Shown one piece after another: positions 16,513-25,117 of a DNA stretch of 53,374 nucleotides. Positions within the stretch are counted from its first letter, which is position 1; every line of letters starts with the position of its first letter. The position numbers and the translations under genes are program-made. The notes beneath the pieces were generated by a model that did no database searches, was not told the DNA's origin, and saw nothing but the letters and a program-made list of their open reading frames with translations. Source of the stretch: Actinomycetota bacterium (GTDB taxonomy: Bacteria; Actinomycetota; Actinomycetes; Nanopelagicales; Nanopelagicaceae); the NCBI GenBank assembly GCA_009698615.1, contig WLPU01000013.1:1-53374 (forward strand). Reading direction: 5' to 3'.

Positions 16513-17409
16513 ATGAGTGCGGTTCTGGTCGAAGACGGTCCCGATAAGGGGGCCATTTGGCATTTTGGTGAACCAACTAAAGAGCAAAGAGCACTCGAAG
16601 CAGGAACTGCATGGGCGGATCTTTCGCACTACGAAGTAATTGCCGTAGATGGTCCTGAGCGCCTGACGTGGTTGCATTCACTCACCACTCAACATCTTGA
16701 AGCACTTACACCCGCAGTCTGGCAAGATGTTTTAATTCTCGATCCGCAAGGCCATATTGAACATCAGTTTTATATGGTTGATGATGGCAAAACTTCATGG
16801 TTGGTTGTCAATCCAGGTCGTTCAGAATTACTTCTTGTGCACTTATTGAAAATGAAGTTTCGCATGAATGTTGAAATTCGAGATGTATCCAATGAATTCG
16901 CAGTATTGCGTGCCCCTGGCGTAACCGATGCACTCGGTGGCCCATACGCGCTTGTGCCAAGGACCGAATTAGACGAAATGAAGAAATCCTTCGCCTCGAT
17001 TGCCACTCAAGTAGGAACATGGGCCCTTGATGCGCAAAGGGTTGCAACTATGCGTCCTCGCCTCGGTTTTGAAACAGATCACAAATCAATTCCTAATGAA
17101 CTCGGGATGCTCAACAAATCTGTGCACATGAACAAAGGTTGTTACCGAGGACAAGAAACGGTTGCCAAGATCGCAAACCTTGGTAATCCTCCAAGGCGCC
17201 TAGTGCTGTTGCATTTGGATGGCAGCGTTGTCACTATTCCGGCAACTGGCGCCGATGTAGAAAAAGATGGAGTTAAAGTTGGTTTCATTGGCACCGTTGC
17301 GCGCCATCACGAATTAGGGACAATTGCCCTTGCGGTCATTAAGAGAAACACGCCGACGGATGCAGCGCTGACTATTGATGGAATTCCTGCGGTTCAAGAA
17401 GTTGGTTAA
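16513..17409 (+). CDS. ygfZ: YgfZ/GcvT-like folate-binding Fe-S maintenance protein
   Basis: A 298-residue member of the aminomethyltransferase-fold YgfZ family, which uses tetrahydrofolate to support assembly or repair of certain Fe-S enzymes. The diagnostic motif K-G-C-Y-R-G-Q-E is present with C210. It overlaps the convergent DsrE-like gene by the palindrome TTAA (17406-17409), which is read as TAA stop on both strands. Confidence 0.85.
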   Translation: MSAVLVEDGPDKGAIWHFGEPTKEQRALEAGTAWADLSHYEVIAVDGPERLTWLHSLTTQHLEALTPAVWQDVLILDPQGHIEHQFYMVDDGKTSWLVVNPGRSELLLVHLLKMKFRMNVEIRDVSNEFAVLRAPGVTDALGGPYALVPRTELDEMKKSFASIATQVGTWALDAQRVATMRPRLGFETDHKSIPNELGMLNKSVHMNKGCYRGQETVAKIANLGNPPRRLVLLHLDGSVVTIPATGADVEKDGVKVGFIGTVARHHELGTIALAVIKRNTPTDAALTIDGIPAVQEVG

Positions 17410-17774
17410 TACACCAGCGCTTGTGTTGCCTCAGCCGTAATTTCTTCAACAAAGCTGGCCGCACCTGCAATACGAATCCCAGAAATCTGATCTCCATCTT
17501 TTATATCCCGTCGCACGGCACATTGCGTACAAAGCGTGACGGTCGCGTTCAAAAGTAACGAGGCTAGTAATTCGTGCAGCGGAGCCGAGTGTGGCAATGA
17601 AAACTCTTCGGCTTTTCCTGCGATCGCAAACCAAGATGCTTCGCCCGTGAGCCAGAATGAAACCTCAATACCGCTTGCAAGTGCTGTGGTGGCAACAGAA
17701 AATGCTTGTGCAACTCGTTCTGGATCTTCGATTCCAGATGCAAGTTTTACGACTAGTCGGGATGCTCGCGCCAT
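17406..17774 (-). CDS. DsrE/DsrF-like small protein
   Basis: A 122-residue protein with the alpha/beta look of the DsrE family (sulfur-relay and related small proteins). The N-terminal strand RLVVKLASG is followed by a helix AFSVATTALASG and a second strand VSFWLTGEAS. A pair of cysteines (TLCTQCAVRR) near residue 80 could carry sulfur. The role is unknown; sulfur transfer is inferred from the family. Confidence 0.6.
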   Translation of the reverse strand: MARASRLVVKLASGIEDPERVAQAFSVATTALASGIEVSFWLTGEASWFAIAGKAEEFSLPHSAPLHELLASLLLNATVTLCTQCAVRRDIKDGDQISGIRIAGAASFVEEITAEATQALVY

Positions 17775-17780
17775 AGTTAA

Positions 17781-17786
17781 ATCCTA
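17781..17786 (-). promoter_or_regulatory. -10 box (TAGGAT) of the DsrE-like gene, leaderless spacing
   Basis: On the minus strand TAGGAT is followed by six bases and ATG 17774. No ribosome site is visible. Confidence 0.6.
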
Positions 17787-17814
17787 AAGGATTAACTCTT
17801 TTCACATTGACGGG

Positions 17815-17820
17815 TAGGCT
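17815..17820 (+). promoter_or_regulatory. -10 box (TAGGCT) for the small membrane protein / nitrobindin operon
   Basis: TAGGCT predicts a transcript start near 17827, just before GGAG (17830-17833), the ribosome site of the 34-codon ORF. A six-codon ORF (ATG 17828) would begin almost at the 5' end. Confidence 0.5.
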
Positions 17821-17838
17821 TGCCAGTATGGAGTTGCA

Positions 17839-17943
17839 ATGGAATTAGTGACCTCAGTTCTACTTGCTCTCTCGGCTATCGTTCTAGGCGTTGGCCTCAT
17901 TGCGTATGGGTTGAGCGGTTTTCGCCGAAAGGGTGGCAGATAA
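17839..17943 (+). CDS. 34-residue single-pass membrane protein
   Basis: ATG 17839 follows GGAG (17830-17833) by five bases. The product is 34 residues: a short acidic N-terminus, one hydrophobic helix (about residues 5-26, sequence VTSVLLALSAIVLGVGLIAY) and a basic tail FRRKGGR, giving an N-out/C-in topology by the positive-inside rule. Its stop overlaps the start of the nitrobindin-like gene as TAATG, a strong sign of translational coupling. I do not recognise a family. The neighbours suggest a link with heme or nitrogen-oxide chemistry, but this is inference. Confidence 0.7.
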   Translation: MELVTSVLLALSAIVLGVGLIAYGLSGFRRKGGR

Positions 17944-18443
17944 TGGTATTTACGATCCCCGAAGGATTACATGCTGATCTCAATCCACTTGCTTGGCTCA
18001 TTGGAACCTGGCGCGGTAAAGGTCGTGGCGAATACGAGAGCGTTCCTGCATTTGAATTTGATCAAGAAGTTGTTTTTAGTCATGACGGTCGACCTTTTTT
18101 GACGTACTACTCACGGTCGTGGATTATTGATGCCAATGGCGAAGTGATTCGATCGGGAGCATCTGAAACAGGATTTTGGCGCATTAAGCCTGGAAATATT
18201 TTGGAAGTTGTTATCTCCCACAACACCGGAATCTCAGAAGGATGGGTGGGGCGCTTCGATGGCCCAAAGATTCAGCTAGAGATGGATCGGTGCTATTTCG
18301 CTCCAAGCGCCAAAGTTGTTACGGGTGGTTCTCGACTTTATGGTTTAGTTGAAGGAGAACTCTTTTTTGCATACGACATGGAGGCCGAAGGATATGTGAT
18401 GCAACCGCACTTATGGTCGACACTCGCACGTGCACATGAGTGA
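17943..18443 (+). CDS. Nitrobindin-like heme-binding beta-barrel protein (FABP/DUF1794 family)
   Basis: A 166-residue ten-stranded beta-barrel related to nitrobindins, which bind heme and react with nitric oxide or peroxynitrite. It begins with the family signature LAWLIGTWRGKGRGEY (residues 14-29). A histidine close to the C-terminus (MQPHLWSTLAR) fits the proximal heme ligand. The start ATG 17943 overlaps the stop of the small membrane protein. The frame is also open upstream to 17820, but that part overlaps the small gene and has no family similarity. Confidence 0.85.
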   Translation: MVFTIPEGLHADLNPLAWLIGTWRGKGRGEYESVPAFEFDQEVVFSHDGRPFLTYYSRSWIIDANGEVIRSGASETGFWRIKPGNILEVVISHNTGISEGWVGRFDGPKIQLEMDRCYFAPSAKVVTGGSRLYGLVEGELFFAYDMEAEGYVMQPHLWSTLARAHE

Positions 18444-19368
18444 TGCGAATATTCCTCCCGTTCTTGCAGAAGTAACTCGTAGCGGAATTGTTGAATCTCA
18501 ACACAGAGGCCACATGGTTGTATTAGCTGCAGACGGATCAGTCCAGTTCGCTTTAGGAAATCCAAACATTTCCATTTTCCCTAGATCAAGCATCAAATGT
18601 ATTCAGGCATCTGCAATGGTGCGTGCTGGATTGAAACTCGAACCACGGCTGCTGGCTCTTGTTGCGGCAAGTCATTCTGGGGCAACGATGCATCAAGATG
18701 GCGCGCGTGAGATTCTGGCATCCGTTGATTTAGACGAATCTGCACTTCTCAATGCTTCGGATAAACCACTGGGAGATGAGGAACGCAAACAATGGGGCGC
18801 AAAGCCTGCAACTGCTCTTGCTCACAATTGCAGCGGAAAACACGCAGGAATGCTTGCAACCTGCGTTAAGAATGGCTGGTCACTAGGAAATTACCTTGAG
18901 GCATCGCATCCATTGCAAGTTGCGTGCAGGCAAGAGCTAGAAAATCTGGCGCAAGAGAAAGTTTCTCTCGTCAGCGTTGATGGATGCGGTGCTCCGCTTT
19001 TTGTACTTTCTTTAATGGGTCTTGCGCGAACAATTCATGCAATTACTATTTCAACAGACCCAGTCCATGTCAGCGTGCTGCGCGCGTGCAAACAATTTCC
19101 AGAAATGGTTGCGGGTGAAGGTCGTCTTACAACTCGCAAGATGCGTGAGATCCCTGGCTTATTTATAAAAGAAGGAGCCGAAGCAGTAGAAGTCGGATCA
19201 CTTCCAGATGGGCGCACCTTTGTATTTAAAATTGAAGATGGCTCGTGGCGAGCGTTTGGTCCCATCGTGGTGCGTATTTTGGAAAGATTCGGCATCCCTT
19301 CAAAAGATGAAGTTACGCCTATTTACGGCGGTAAAGAGGTCATTGGTTCCATTCGCGCAATTTTCTAA
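18436..19368 (+). CDS. L-asparaginase II family protein
   Basis: A 310-residue protein of the bacterial asparaginase II family (PF06089, Rhizobium type), which hydrolyses asparagine to aspartate and ammonia. The hallmark AHNCSGKHAGML is present near residue 130, with SHSGATMHQDG before it. ATG 18436 overlaps the nitrobindin stop by eight bases; GTG 18430 two codons earlier is equally possible. It is cotranscribed with nitrobindin. Confidence 0.85.
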   Translation: MSDANIPPVLAEVTRSGIVESQHRGHMVVLAADGSVQFALGNPNISIFPRSSIKCIQASAMVRAGLKLEPRLLALVAASHSGATMHQDGAREILASVDLDESALLNASDKPLGDEERKQWGAKPATALAHNCSGKHAGMLATCVKNGWSLGNYLEASHPLQVACRQELENLAQEKVSLVSVDGCGAPLFVLSLMGLARTIHAITISTDPVHVSVLRACKQFPEMVAGEGRLTTRKMREIPGLFIKEGAEAVEVGSLPDGRTFVFKIEDGSWRAFGPIVVRILERFGIPSKDEVTPIYGGKEVIGSIRAIF

Positions 19369-19374
19369 CGCGGG

Positions 19375-19380
19375 TAGAAT
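19375..19380 (+). promoter_or_regulatory. -10 box (TAGAAT) of mshA, fixes the second ATG as start
   Basis: TAGAAT lies directly before ATG 19381 and exactly six bases before ATG 19387. If the usual spacing holds, the mRNA begins on the A of the second ATG, which cannot include the first. Confidence 0.55.
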
Positions 19381-19386
19381 ATGAAT

Positions 19387-20649
19387 ATGAATGGTCGCAT
19401 TGCCACTTTGATGGTTCATACATCACCGTTGGATCAAGCAGGTATTGGCGATGCCGGCGGAATGAATATTTATGTTGCCGAAAGCGCCAAGCGCATGGCT
19501 GCCATGGGTGTATCCGTAGATATTTTTACAAGGCGAAATCACGGCGACTTACCAAAAAGCATTGAACTAGCCCCCGGAGTGATGGTGCATCACATCGATG
19601 CCGGACCAGTCGAAGGCGTAACTAAAGAAGAACTCCCGCAGTATATTCCAGAGCTCTCGGATAAATTTATCAAGGCCCTAGAAGGCAAGAGCGCCTACGA
19701 CATTATTCATTCGCATTATTGGATTTCTGGAGAAGTAGGAATTCCCGCTAGCAAAAAGCTCGGAATTCCACTGATTCATACGATGCACACAATGGCTAAA
19801 GTAAAAAACCTTGCATTGGCAGATGGCGAAACGCCAGAACCTGGTTCGCGTGTTCGTGGCGAAATGGAAGTTGTTGCTTCTGCTCGCGGCTTGATTGCAA
19901 ACACTGATTCTGAAGCAGCAAGTCTTGTATCTCTCTATTCTGCTTGCCCCGATAATGTGCATGTCGTTAGCCCCGGTGTGGATCTCTACACATTCACTCC
20001 CGGACAAGGTCGCGCTGCAGCGCGTAGCGCACTCGGCATTTCACCTGATGCCCAGGTCCTAACATTCGTTGGAAGAATTCAACCTCACAAAGGTCCCGAG
20101 TTATTGATTCGCTCTACGGCAGAGATGGTTTCGCATTCACCGCATCTTCGCCGAAAATTGATTGTTTATATTATTGGTGGGGCCTCGGGTGCAGGTGGCG
20201 CCGAAGTACAACGCCTTCAAGAGCTAGTGAATTGGCTAGGCATTAGCGATGTTGTTAACTTTATGCCTCCAGTCCCTCGCGCTGAATTGCCACAGTGGTA
20301 TCGCGCAGCAGATTTAGTCTGCGTTCCAAGTTATAGCGAATCTTTTGGATTAGTTGCATTAGAAGCACAAGCGTGCGGAACTCCTGTCGTTGCAACAGCG
20401 GTCGGCGGATTACGCACGGCGATAGCAGATGGCATTTCTGGTGTTTTGGTTGATGGTCATGATCCACGTGCGTGGTCATCGGTATTAGCCCGTTTATTAG
20501 TTGAGCCGCAGCGTCGTGTCTTACTGTCTATGGGGGCGATTGAGCATGCATCGCACTTCGGTTGGGACACCACCGCCCGTGGAACTTTAGATATTTATGA
20601 CCGCGTAATCTCGGAAATACAACAACAGCCCGTGGTTTCTGGCCAGTAA
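19387..20649 (+). CDS. mshA: D-inositol-3-phosphate glycosyltransferase (mycothiol synthesis)
   Basis: A 420-residue GT-B glycosyltransferase (GT4) that adds GlcNAc from UDP-GlcNAc to inositol 3-phosphate, the first step of mycothiol synthesis. The N-terminal domain has GDAGGMNIYVAESA, characteristic of MshA. The C-terminal domain has VGRIQPHKGPELL and the nucleotide-binding ESFGLVALEAQACGTPVVA. The start is placed at 19387 rather than 19381 from the position of the -10 box; the difference is two residues. The order mshA-ybjN-gpmA-senX3-regX3 matches mycobacteria. Confidence 0.9.
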   Translation: MNGRIATLMVHTSPLDQAGIGDAGGMNIYVAESAKRMAAMGVSVDIFTRRNHGDLPKSIELAPGVMVHHIDAGPVEGVTKEELPQYIPELSDKFIKALEGKSAYDIIHSHYWISGEVGIPASKKLGIPLIHTMHTMAKVKNLALADGETPEPGSRVRGEMEVVASARGLIANTDSEAASLVSLYSACPDNVHVVSPGVDLYTFTPGQGRAAARSALGISPDAQVLTFVGRIQPHKGPELLIRSTAEMVSHSPHLRRKLIVYIIGGASGAGGAEVQRLQELVNWLGISDVVNFMPPVPRAELPQWYRAADLVCVPSYSESFGLVALEAQACGTPVVATAVGGLRTAIADGISGVLVDGHDPRAWSSVLARLLVEPQRRVLLSMGAIEHASHFGWDTTARGTLDIYDRVISEIQQQPVVSGQ

Positions 20650-21132
20650 ATGGCGCCAATAAATCCCTGCGCAGTTATTGAAGAATTTCTTGATTCTCAC
20701 TCGCTAGATTTTGAGCAAAAAGACAAAAATACTTTTCTGGTCACTCTTCCTGGTGAAAAAAAACTTGAGACACATTGCGCCTTGATTGTTGGCGACCATT
20801 CACTGAGCGTTAACGCATTCGTGATTCGAAAGCCTGACGAGAATCAAGATAGCGTCCATGAATGGTGCTTGAGCAAGAACGCCGGAATGTATGGAGTCGC
20901 CTTTGCCATCAATGACGTAGGAGATATCTTTCTTGTTGGTCGCTTACCGTTTACCGCCGTGACGGAACGCGAAATTGATCGCTTACTTGGTGCCATCTTG
21001 CAATATTCCGACTCAGCCTTCAATCCACTCTTGGAGTTAGGTTTTGGTTCTGCGATTAGGCGTGAATGGGCTTGGCGAGTATCACGCGGTGAATCTTTAG
21101 CCAACTTACAAGCCTTTGAGCATTTGATATAG
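20650..21132 (+). CDS. YbjN domain protein
   Basis: A 160-residue protein with a YbjN fold (type III secretion chaperone-like). It begins at the base after the mshA stop without its own ribosome site, so translation is coupled. Related genes occupy the same place in mycobacteria (between mshA and gpm). The function is not established; no catalytic motif is visible. Confidence 0.75.
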   Translation: MAPINPCAVIEEFLDSHSLDFEQKDKNTFLVTLPGEKKLETHCALIVGDHSLSVNAFVIRKPDENQDSVHEWCLSKNAGMYGVAFAINDVGDIFLVGRLPFTAVTEREIDRLLGAILQYSDSAFNPLLELGFGSAIRREWAWRVSRGESLANLQAFEHLI

Positions 21133-21159
21133 CGTGCACACTATTGAGAAGATAGCCCC

Positions 21160-21906
21160 ATGCCTTTTTCATTGATTCTCTTGCGCCACGGCGAGAGCGA
21201 TTGGAATGCCAAGAATTTATTTACGGGATGGGTGGATGTGCCCCTGTCCCCAAAGGGAGAAAATGAAGCCGCTCGAGCTGGCCAATTACTAAAAGATCGT
21301 GGCTTACTTCCTGATGTCGTACACACTTCATTACTGCGCAGAGCGATACAGACTTCTAATCTTGCACTGGATACATGCGACCGCCAATGGATTCCCGTAC
21401 GCAGGTCATGGCGTTTGAATGAGCGCCATTACGGAGCTTTGCAAGGCAAGGATAAGAAGGCCACTCTTGAACAATATGGCGAAGAACAATTTAAGTTATG
21501 GCGTCGTTCCTACGATGTTCCACCACCAAAGATTGAACAATCCGACCCTTTTAGCCAATCGGGTGATCCACGCTATTTTGACTTAGGTTCCTTATTGCCA
21601 TCCACGGAATGTTTGAAGGATGTCGTCGTCAGAATGTTGCCGTATTGGAGCGAATCAATCATTCCGGATCTGCGCACAAAGAAGACCGTATTGGTAACCG
21701 CTCACGGTAACTCGCTTCGCGCGCTTGTAAAACACTTAGATGAAATATCGGATGCCGATATTTCTGAACTCAACATTCCAACAGGGATTCCCCTGCTTTA
21801 CCAACTTAATGAGCAATTCCAACCATTGAAAAAAGGTGGAGAGTATTTAGATCCTGCCGCTGCCGAGACTGCGATCAGTGCAGTTGCAAAGCAGGGCAGA
21901 AGCTAG
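21160..21906 (+). CDS. gpmA: 2,3-bisphosphoglycerate-dependent phosphoglycerate mutase
   Basis: A 248-residue glycolytic enzyme that interconverts 3- and 2-phosphoglycerate. The phosphohistidine is H10 in [10 protein letters not shown], and the second catalytic histidine is in [24 protein letters not shown] and the family length (about 250) fit GpmA. Its last codon shares the palindrome CTAG (21903-21906) with the stop of phoU on the other strand. Confidence 0.95.
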   Translation: MPFSLILLRHGESDWNAKNLFTGWVDVPLSPKGENEAARAGQLLKDRGLLPDVVHTSLLRRAIQTSNLALDTCDRQWIPVRRSWRLNERHYGALQGKDKKATLEQYGEEQFKLWRRSYDVPPPKIEQSDPFSQSGDPRYFDLGSLLPSTECLKDVVVRMLPYWSESIIPDLRTKKTVLVTAHGNSLRALVKHLDEISDADISELNIPTGIPLLYQLNEQFQPLKKGGEYLDPAAAETAISAVAKQGRS

Positions 21907-22556
21907 TTTTGATCGGAAGCGTATTCTCCTGTAACTAAGAAATACACGCGTCGAGCAACCGAAACTGCGTGGTCGGCACATCGCTCGTAATAGCGGCCCA
22001 GTAAAGTCATGTCGATTGCCGTCTCAATCCCATGTGGCCAAGCGTCATCAAGCAGTGTCAAGAAAAGTTTGCGATGGAGTTTGTCCATTTCATCATCATC
22101 TTTTTCAAGCTGCAATGCAGCCTCTAAATTATGTGTAGCTATAACAGTGGTTGCCTTCTCAATAATGCGTTGCGCAACTTTGCCCATTTCTTGAATTGTT
22201 AGGGCTAATTCAGGAGGTACGGCAGTAGCCGGATAGCGCATGCGAGCCAATTTTGCTATGTGGTGGGCAAGGTCTCCCATGCGCTCTAAGTCTGCACTCA
22301 TTCGAAGTGAGGTAACCAAAGTCCGAAGATCTCCGGCGACGGGTTGTTGGCGCGCCAGCAGAGTTAATGTCTTAGCGTCAAGGTCATGTTGCATCTGGTC
22401 AATTTGCGTGTCTTCAGAAATAACCTTTTCGGCGACAGCTAAGTCTGCAGTTAATAGCGCCGTGGTTGCAAACTCCATTGCGATACCCACTTTGCGACCC
22501 ATCTCAATTAAAGTGTCTCGGACGGCATCTAATTCGTCGTGGAAGGCATCGCGCAT
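21903..22556 (-). CDS. phoU: PhoU phosphate-signalling protein
   Basis: A 217-residue protein with two three-helix PhoU domains that restrains the phosphate sensor kinase and the Pst transporter. Visible signatures are [30 protein letters not shown] and [15 protein letters not shown], the paired metal-binding motifs. It is divergent from senX3, its presumed partner kinase; no pst transporter genes lie in the window. The message is probably leaderless (TAGTAT box). Confidence 0.92.
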   Translation of the reverse strand: MRDAFHDELDAVRDTLIEMGRKVGIAMEFATTALLTADLAVAEKVISEDTQIDQMQHDLDAKTLTLLARQQPVAGDLRTLVTSLRMSADLERMGDLAHHIAKLARMRYPATAVPPELALTIQEMGKVAQRIIEKATTVIATHNLEAALQLEKDDDEMDKLHRKLFLTLLDDAWPHGIETAIDMTLLGRYYERCADHAVSVARRVYFLVTGEYASDQN

Positions 22557-22562
22557 TTGGGA

Positions 22563-22568
22563 ATACTA
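22563..22568 (-). promoter_or_regulatory. -10 box (TAGTAT) of phoU, leaderless spacing
   Basis: On the minus strand TAGTAT, six bases, ATG 22556. The 60-base gap to senX3 must hold both divergent promoters. A half-site reading GTTCAC on the minus strand (22599-22604) resembles actinobacterial Pho boxes, but no second repeat is visible. Confidence 0.6.
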
Positions 22569-22616
22569 CCGACCTGAGCCTGCCAATAGGCCGTTGTTAG
22601 TGAACAGGAATTGAAT

Positions 22617-23798
22617 GTGGCGTTAAGAATTGGCGTAATGGGGGGTTTAGGCCAAGAAGGTGGGCTGCATTTGGTAGCGAGTCTCTACGATAGGACCGTG
22701 TTAAGGCGCCGAAAAACTATCGCACCCGAACCTCCTCAATGGGAGATTCCTGATGGCCTCCTTGAAGTCCTATCACTCGTTGATGCTGAATATTTAGTTT
22801 TAGCTCCCGGAGAAGTAGTTGTTAAATCATCTCGGGGCGGCTCTATCTTAACTTTAATTAAAGAAGGACGACTTTCTTCAGATCCGTTGATTACTCTTAT
22901 TCGTGCCGTGAGGCGTTCAGGTAAGTATCAAGAGGCAACAATTGAATTGCCTCGGGGCCCTGTCGGTGAAGGTACTCATGATTTGTTAGTCCGCGCGACA
23001 CCTTCTGGACACCAGGGGTTAGTTGTTGCCCTTATCTTTGACGATAGCGAGCTCCGCCGCCTCGACTCAATTCGACGCGACTTTGTTGCCAATATTTCAC
23101 ACGAACTTAAGACACCGATTGGGGCACTTTCCATTCTGAGCGAAGCAGTACTTGGAGCAAGTGATGACCCAGAGGCGGTCACTAAATTCTCCTCTCGAAT
23201 GCTGGTAGAGACTAAACGTCTCACTGACTTAGTTCAAGAGATTATTAATCTTTCTAGATTGCAAGACGAAGATCCGCTTAAGAATGCACAAGTATTGAAC
23301 GTGTCCGACATAATTAATGAAGCGATAGATTCATCGAGACTTTCTGCAGAGTCGCGAGATATCACCTTGGTATTTGGAGCTGCAGATAAAAGTGAAGTTT
23401 TGGGCGATAGGGCACAAATTGAAATGGCAGTAAGCAACCTTATTGAGAACGCAATCAATTACAGCCCTAACGGAACTCAAATTGGAATTGGTCTAAATTG
23501 CGATGATGGGTTAGTCAAAATCTCGGTTAGTGATCAGGGGCTTGGAATAGCGGAGAAGGATCTAGAGAGAATATTTGAACGTTTCTATCGAGTCGATCCA
23601 GCGCGCTCGCGTGCAACCGGAGGAACAGGCTTGGGCTTGTCGATTGTAAAACACGTTGTAACTAATCACGGCGGAGATGTTTCGGTGTGGAGCGCAGAAG
23701 GATCAGGGAGCACTTTCACGATCCGCTTGCCACTATATGTAGGTCAAGGAAATTCATTAGATCAAGCAACCCATGATGCTGCGGAGGCAAATAGATGA
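22617..23798 (+). CDS. senX3: SenX3-like sensor histidine kinase (phosphate two-component system)
   Basis: A 393-residue histidine kinase paired with RegX3. A PAS-like region (about 45-145) is followed by the phosphoacceptor H162 in FVANISHELKTPIG, and the ATPase domain with NLIENAINYSP, DQGLGI and GGTGLGLSIV. GTG 22617 is supported by AGGAA (22606-22610). Unlike mycobacterial SenX3, which begins with membrane helices, the first 35 residues contain Gln, Glu and His within the hydrophobic part and then RTVLRRRK, so no convincing membrane helix is present. The kinase may be soluble or peripherally attached. Confidence 0.88.
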   Translation: MALRIGVMGGLGQEGGLHLVASLYDRTVLRRRKTIAPEPPQWEIPDGLLEVLSLVDAEYLVLAPGEVVVKSSRGGSILTLIKEGRLSSDPLITLIRAVRRSGKYQEATIELPRGPVGEGTHDLLVRATPSGHQGLVVALIFDDSELRRLDSIRRDFVANISHELKTPIGALSILSEAVLGASDDPEAVTKFSSRMLVETKRLTDLVQEIINLSRLQDEDPLKNAQVLNVSDIINEAIDSSRLSAESRDITLVFGAADKSEVLGDRAQIEMAVSNLIENAINYSPNGTQIGIGLNCDDGLVKISVSDQGLGIAEKDLERIFERFYRVDPARSRATGGTGLGLSIVKHVVTNHGGDVSVWSAEGSGSTFTIRLPLYVGQGNSLDQATHDAAEANR

Positions 23799-24481
23799 CA
23801 CGAATACTCGTTGTAGAAGATGAAGAATCTTTCTCGGATGCGATCTCATATCTGTTAGGGCGCGAAGGATTTGAGGTTGGCATCGCGGATACGGGCCCTA
23901 AAGCAATAGAAGAATTTGATCGCAATGGCGCCGACTTAGTCTTGCTAGATCTTATGCTTCCGGGACTTTCTGGCACAGAGGTTTGCCGTCAACTTCGCTC
24001 GCGCTCGAATGTACCCATCATCATGCTGACAGCCAAGGATGCCGAAGTAGACAAAGTTGTGGGGCTGGAGCTGGGGGCGGATGATTACGTCACAAAGCCT
24101 TATTCTTCGCGCGAACTTATCGCTCGCATCCGTGCTGTTTTGAGGCGCAATGGGGATGAACAACTTCATGATAACGAGGGACACGTATTGGCGGCCGGCC
24201 CAGTACGGATGGATACCGATCGACACTTAGTCTCAGTTGAAAATCAACCAACTAATTTGCCACTTAAAGAATTCGAACTTCTCGAGTTTTTAATGCGCAA
24301 TTCTGGTCGCGTTCTGACTCGCATGCAGCTGATCGATCGCGTGTGGGGCAGCGATTATGTTGGGGATACAAAAACCCTTGATGTCCACATTAAACGCCTA
24401 CGCGCAAAGATAGAAAAAGATCCAGCAAATCCGATATACATTCAGACCGTTCGTGGCCTGGGATACAAGATGGAAGCTTAA
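23795..24481 (+). CDS. regX3: RegX3-like OmpR-family response regulator
   Basis: A 228-residue response regulator. The phosphoacceptor is D52 in LVLLDLMLPGLSG, with acidic residues at 8-10 (VVEDEE) and the lysine of LTAKD. The C-terminal winged helix contains LPLKEFELLEFLMRN and TLDVHIKRLRAKIE. The start overlaps the senX3 stop (ATGA), so the pair is coupled. It is expected to control phosphate-starvation genes; it overlaps the convergent lipoprotein gene by TTAA. Confidence 0.92.
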   Translation: MTRILVVEDEESFSDAISYLLGREGFEVGIADTGPKAIEEFDRNGADLVLLDLMLPGLSGTEVCRQLRSRSNVPIIMLTAKDAEVDKVVGLELGADDYVTKPYSSRELIARIRAVLRRNGDEQLHDNEGHVLAAGPVRMDTDRHLVSVENQPTNLPLKEFELLEFLMRNSGRVLTRMQLIDRVWGSDYVGDTKTLDVHIKRLRAKIEKDPANPIYIQTVRGLGYKMEA

Positions 24482-24957
24482 GCAGTTACCCCTGCATATA
24501 CGCCAGTTTGTTCGCGCACAATTGCATCAAGTGTCATCTCTCCTGCATGAGAAAAGAAGAGCTTCACTTTCACGCGATTACCAGGTGCAATGTTGAGGTT
24601 GGGGAAAACAGCTTTGGCGTTTGAAGTATCACCAGAAAAACGTAGTGGCTGATTTTCTAACATAGGAATTGTTGTGGCTGACAAGGTTGCAACTACATCA
24701 TTAGCCCCAACTGCTAGTAGATCATCAGATTGTGTGTTGCGATTGATCATCGTTGCGACAAGTACTGCCGAGCCATCAGGTTGAGCAACAAGTAGTAGGC
24801 CACTCACACTCAAGTCATTGCCTTGAGTTGTAATTGCGCCTTCAACACCGTCAGTGACTTGTTTCGTCATTGCTGTTGGCGCATCATTGCCCGCAGCACA
24901 CGAAGTAAGTCCCATTGCTAATGTTGCTGAAAGTGTGATGACTGCGATGGGACGCAT
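24478..24957 (-). CDS. LpqE-like lipoprotein
   Basis: A 159-residue exported lipoprotein. The signal peptide ends in the lipobox L-T-S-C20, followed by a beta-rich domain of about 130 residues with a conserved NLNIAPGNRVKVKLFF segment. Mycobacteria have lpqE in the same position, divergent from carD, which supports the name. The role of LpqE is not established. A good ribosome site (AAGGAG, rc at 24964-24969) precedes the start. Confidence 0.75.
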   Translation of the reverse strand: MRPIAVITLSATLAMGLTSCAAGNDAPTAMTKQVTDGVEGAITTQGNDLSVSGLLLVAQPDGSAVLVATMINRNTQSDDLLAVGANDVVATLSATTIPMLENQPLRFSGDTSNAKAVFPNLNIAPGNRVKVKLFFSHAGEMTLDAIVREQTGVYAGVTA

Positions 24958-25064
24958 TACATACTCCTTGAGTGAGAGTGAAAGTGATCAAGTGAAATGG
25001 TGCGTAATTCTCTCATGTCTTCTAAAATATACGAATAACCCTTATTTTGCGCCTATTTACGAGG

Positions 25065-25094
25065 GTGACTAGAGGCACTAATGGCTGGTATTAT
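25065..25094 (+). promoter_or_regulatory. Promoter of carD
   Basis: GTGACT (25065-25070) and TATTAT (25089-25094) are separated by 18 bases, giving a start near 25101 and a 17-base leader before ATG 25118. This is one of the few places in the window with both elements visible. Confidence 0.5.
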
Positions 25095-25117
25095 TAGCGT
25101 CTAACGAAGGGCTTTAC

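Noticed and set aside
22557-22616. Pho box for RegX3 between phoU and senX3
   Set aside because: Only one GTTCAC-like half-site is visible; a second direct repeat at the usual spacing is missing.
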